A stretch of DNA of 6,948 bases from Ruthenibacterium lactatiformans (GTDB lineage: Bacteria > Bacillota > Clostridia > Oscillospirales > Ruminococcaceae), in the NCBI RefSeq assembly GCF_000949455.1, contig NZ_JXXK01000066.1:1-6948 (forward strand). The letters are read 5' to 3'. Shown here piece by piece: positions 5,368-6,948 of the stretch. The position numbers and the translations under genes are program-made. Numbering within the stretch: position 1 is the stretch's first letter; the number at the start of each line of letters is the position of its first letter. The notes under the pieces were generated by a model that was given only the letters and a program-made list of their open reading frames with translations, was not told where the DNA came from and did no database searches.

Positions 5368-6059
5368 CCCTTTTCCTCCAATGCTTTTCGCAGATCATTC
5401 AAAAGTTCGGTTACTACTTTTAAATCTTTGTCAGACAAATTTCCAGAATCCTTTAATTTTTGAAAATACACCAGCATATTTTGAGCTTTCTGCGAATGTC
5501 CCGATTTGCTCAACAGTCGCCCTGTTTTCCGCTCAAAACGTATGCTGTCCGCCGTTCCTCCGTCACCAATCACCGAGCTTGGTCTGTACACTTCACCAAT
5601 CATTTTTCTCAGTCTTGCATCATCAACAGAATTTATCAGAGATTCTCTTCTGTTGGTGCCAATCCAGCCTTTATACTCTGCCGGCAAAACTTTTCCATTC
5701 GGAGCTACATAAAAATCAATGTTTTCTCCATTATCACCCGCTGGGCTTTCGCTGTCAACCGTCGGCACATCAACCGTGCCGCTTTCGGGCATATTCTCCG
5801 GAAGTTCCCCGTCCTTGTCCCACAGTCCCATGGATTCCCGTATCGCATCGTAATTCTCGCTCACCTCCCCCGCGCTCATCCCCTGCACTTCGTCCCGCGT
5901 AAACAGGCGCGGAACGCTGTTCCCGCTTTGCTGCGCGTCCGGTACAGCGCCGGGCTTGTTTTTCCTTGCCAGTGCATACGCTTCCCCCGGCAAATTCATC
6001 ACCGCGCTTGTCAGCGTCCCCACAAGCCCCGCGTACAGCGCGCCCGGCTGCGTTTCCAC
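5364..6059 (-). CDS. Cassette 2: orphan-type polymorphic toxin C-terminal module
   Basis: 231 residues if read from GTG 6059, but the frame is open back to 6152 and no candidate start (GTG 6059, ATG 5999, ATG 5879) has a good ribosome binding site. The N-terminal part is homologous-looking phage protein (QPGALYAGLVGTLTSAVM, residues 4-21), then the shared leader (53-80: FTRDEVQGM, ENYDAIRESMGLW), then a variable toxin-like domain from about 85. That domain begins FYVAPNGKVLPAEYKGWIG (116-134) and continues with YRPSSVIGDGGTAD (158-171), GHSQKA (187-192) and a helical end with LLNDLRKALEE. The last part looks like C-terminal domains of polymorphic toxins in contact-dependent and phage systems, probably nucleases. 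The catalytic residues are unknown; H188, K191 and the GDGGTAD loop are candidates. Base composition drops to AT-rich after the leader, consistent with domain swapping. Confidence 0.7.
   Translation of the reverse strand: METQPGALYAGLVGTLTSAVMNLPGEAYALARKNKPGAVPDAQQSGNSVPRLFTRDEVQGMSAGEVSENYDAIRESMGLWDKDGELPENMPESGTVDVPTVDSESPAGDNGENIDFYVAPNGKVLPAEYKGWIGTNRRESLINSVDDARLRKMIGEVYRPSSVIGDGGTADSIRFERKTGRLLSKSGHSQKAQNMLVYFQKLKDSGNLSDKDLKVVTELLNDLRKALEEKG
5820..5903 (-). repeat. Cassette leader repeat, cassette 2 (reference copy)
   Basis: The 28-codon leader, residues 53-80 of the cassette 2 protein. It is uninterrupted here, which shows where the insertion in cassette 3 occurred. Protein matches exist in cassette 1 (6886-6948), cassette 3 and the scaffold C-terminus (1505-1588). 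Confidence 0.8.
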
Positions 6060-6118
6060 AAAGGTCTGCCATGCGCCCCGTCGCTGGGCGGCCGCAGGCG
6101 CGGGTGATAAAAGGGTCC

Positions 6119-6147
6119 AAAAAAACCGCAGCGGTTTTCCGCTGCGG
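6119..6147 (-). terminator. Rho-independent terminator after cassette 1
   Basis: Perfect 9-bp stem: arms 6126-6134 (CCGCAGCGG) and 6139-6147, loop TTTT, followed on the minus strand by seven T (6125-6119). It is about 50 bp beyond the stop of the immunity gene. The open frame of cassette 2 starts inside it and its phage-like sequence begins right after the T run, so the terminator marks a module boundary and would block read-through from cassette 1 into cassette 2. Confidence 0.9.
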
Positions 6148-6196
6148 ACTGTTCATTTACTAATACCTCTATTCTTATTAAAAACTATTTGCTTAC

Positions 6197-6493
6197 TCAA
6201 AACGGCGTGTGGTAAAGTTCCCGGATATCTTCCGCCAGTATTCTTAAAAGTTTCTGTTCAGGCATGTCATCCGGGTACAACTCTCCATCTTCCAACACAC
6301 CGTTTTCTGCCTCCCGCCGATTATTCGTTGCTTCTATCACATAGGCCGAAAGGCCATGCACATATGTAATCTGACAAAAGTTTTCACGATACACAAGATA
6401 CCTTTCGTCATTTATTATTTGCCATTCAAACCCTGCCTTCAAAAAAACATTCTCCATTTTTTTAATTGTGCTCTTAATTTTATCTGTCTCCAT
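6197..6493 (-). CDS. Putative immunity protein of cassette 1
   Basis: 98 residues from ATG 6493. A GTG at 6505 would add four residues, but it falls inside the GAGGTGA ribosome binding site (6502-6508), which is correctly spaced (9 nt) for the ATG. The gene begins about 20 bp after the stop of the toxin-like gene, on the same strand. The protein starts with a charged helix (KIKSTIKKMENVFLKAG), followed by strands (WQIINDERYLVYRENF, QITYVHGLSAYVIEATN), then an acidic stretch (ENGVLEDGELYPDDM) and a final helix ending ELYHTPF. No signal peptide or membrane segment. Small, acidic, alpha/beta, AT-rich and directly behind a toxin domain: an antidote for that toxin is the natural reading, inferred from context. 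I do not recognise the family. Confidence 0.7.
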   Translation of the reverse strand: METDKIKSTIKKMENVFLKAGFEWQIINDERYLVYRENFCQITYVHGLSAYVIEATNNRREAENGVLEDGELYPDDMPEQKLLRILAEDIRELYHTPF

Positions 6494-6513
6494 TTTTACA
6501 TTCACCTCATTTA

Positions 6514-6948
6514 TTAAATTTTGTTTCCATGCAAGTCAATTCGTACTTTACCTGTTTTCCCCGAAGATATTTTATAATATGCGCCGTTGTGATGACTACC
6601 TGTCGCTGGATGATACTGCAATATTCTATCTCCTCCCCAATTCACTTTAAATCCTCCACCATCTTTATAATGGATACCTGTTAAGGTTTTACTTTGTGCA
6701 AGCGGTAAAATTGTATACCCCTGTTTTTCAAGAAAACAATAAAGCGTTTCAGGAGAAACATCTTTTAAAAGCAATGGATCTTCAACAAAATTTTCCAAAT
6801 TTTTAATATGCTTTATCTGTTCAAAATCATCACGCACTTCTTCAATTGTAATTTCACTTTCTTTGGATAACTTTCCCTCCGCGTCCCACAGGCCCATGGA
6901 CTCCCGGATCGCATCCACATTTGCCAGTTGTTCCTCTTCGCTCATCCC
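6514..6948 (-). CDS. C-terminal toxin domain of a polymorphic toxin or head protein (partial)
   Basis: The gene enters from beyond the right edge; the frame is already open at 6948, and the ATG at 6945 is an internal methionine equivalent to the GMSAGEV of the other cassettes. Counting from that Met, residues 1-26 are the shared leader (VDAIRESMGLWDAEGKL) and 27-85 a helical linker (LYCFLEKQGYTILPLAQS). Residues 86-143 form a compact basic domain with GGGFKVNWGGD (96-106), YHPATGSHHNGAYYKIS (111-127) and VRIDLHGNKI at the very end. The HP-x(4)-SHH cluster (H112, H118, H119) followed by a Lys, and the glycine-rich basic surface, suggest an RNase or DNase-type toxin as in polymorphic toxins of phage minor head proteins. 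The exact family is not assigned. This is probably the expressed end of the parental gene, whereas cassettes 2 and 3 are downstream orphans. Confidence 0.75.
   Translation of the reverse strand, partial: GMSEEEQLANVDAIRESMGLWDAEGKLSKESEITIEEVRDDFEQIKHIKNLENFVEDPLLLKDVSPETLYCFLEKQGYTILPLAQSKTLTGIHYKDGGGFKVNWGGDRILQYHPATGSHHNGAYYKISSGKTGKVRIDLHGNKI

Noticed and set aside
5770..6156. Minus-strand frame starting at ATG 6156 behind AGAGGT
   Set aside because: The start looks acceptable, but the frame encodes Arg/Gly/Ala-rich sequence through the terminator and is out of phase with the clearly protein-like leader of cassette 2. Probably chance, unless frameshifting joins the two.

Overview
The window looks like part of a tailed-phage or prophage genome from a GC-rich Clostridia-type Firmicute, probably gut-associated. 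The evidence is a capsid assembly module, strong AGGAG-type ribosome binding sites, and a mixture of GC-rich head genes with AT-rich inserts. All convincing genes are on the minus strand, so the biological order runs from high to low coordinates. Host assignment is inference.

Right half (6948 to 2731, read leftwards): three consecutive effector/partner cassettes. Cassette 1 is the C-terminal end of a gene that enters from outside the window (6514-6948), followed by a small putative immunity gene and a terminator. Cassette 2 (6059-5364) has an open frame but no credible start signal; it ends in a different toxin-like domain and overlaps its putative immunity gene by ATGA. Cassette 3 (4961-3271) carries two zincin-type metallopeptidase motifs (HELGH and HEVQH) and is followed by a partner gene and a second terminator with the same stem. 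The cassettes share a short leader (consensus MSxxE, then DAIRESM-x-LWD-x-x-G-x-L), after which the sequence diverges completely. This is the architecture of a polymorphic toxin gene followed by orphan toxin/immunity modules, here placed directly upstream of phage head genes.

Middle (2730-2270): a repeat-rich stretch without a convincing gene. It holds one copy of a structured repeat family and a perfect 21-bp direct repeat, one copy of which abuts the ribosome binding site of the scaffold gene.

Left half (2269-1): scaffold protein, major capsid protein (P22-like coat/HK97-fold type) and a small decoration-type protein, closed by a 12-bp-stem terminator and then another copy of the structured repeat.

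Three observations stand out. (1) The shared cassette leader aligns without gaps to the last 28 residues of the scaffold protein (13 of 28 identical for cassette 2). In P22-type phages that part of the scaffold binds coat protein, so the leader may be a capsid-docking tag that loads effectors into the head. (2) Cassette 3 is split by a 134-bp structured repeat flanked by GGCGC; removing 134 bp restores one continuous reading frame. (3) Related repeats at the left end and in the middle keep the same hairpins with compensatory base changes.
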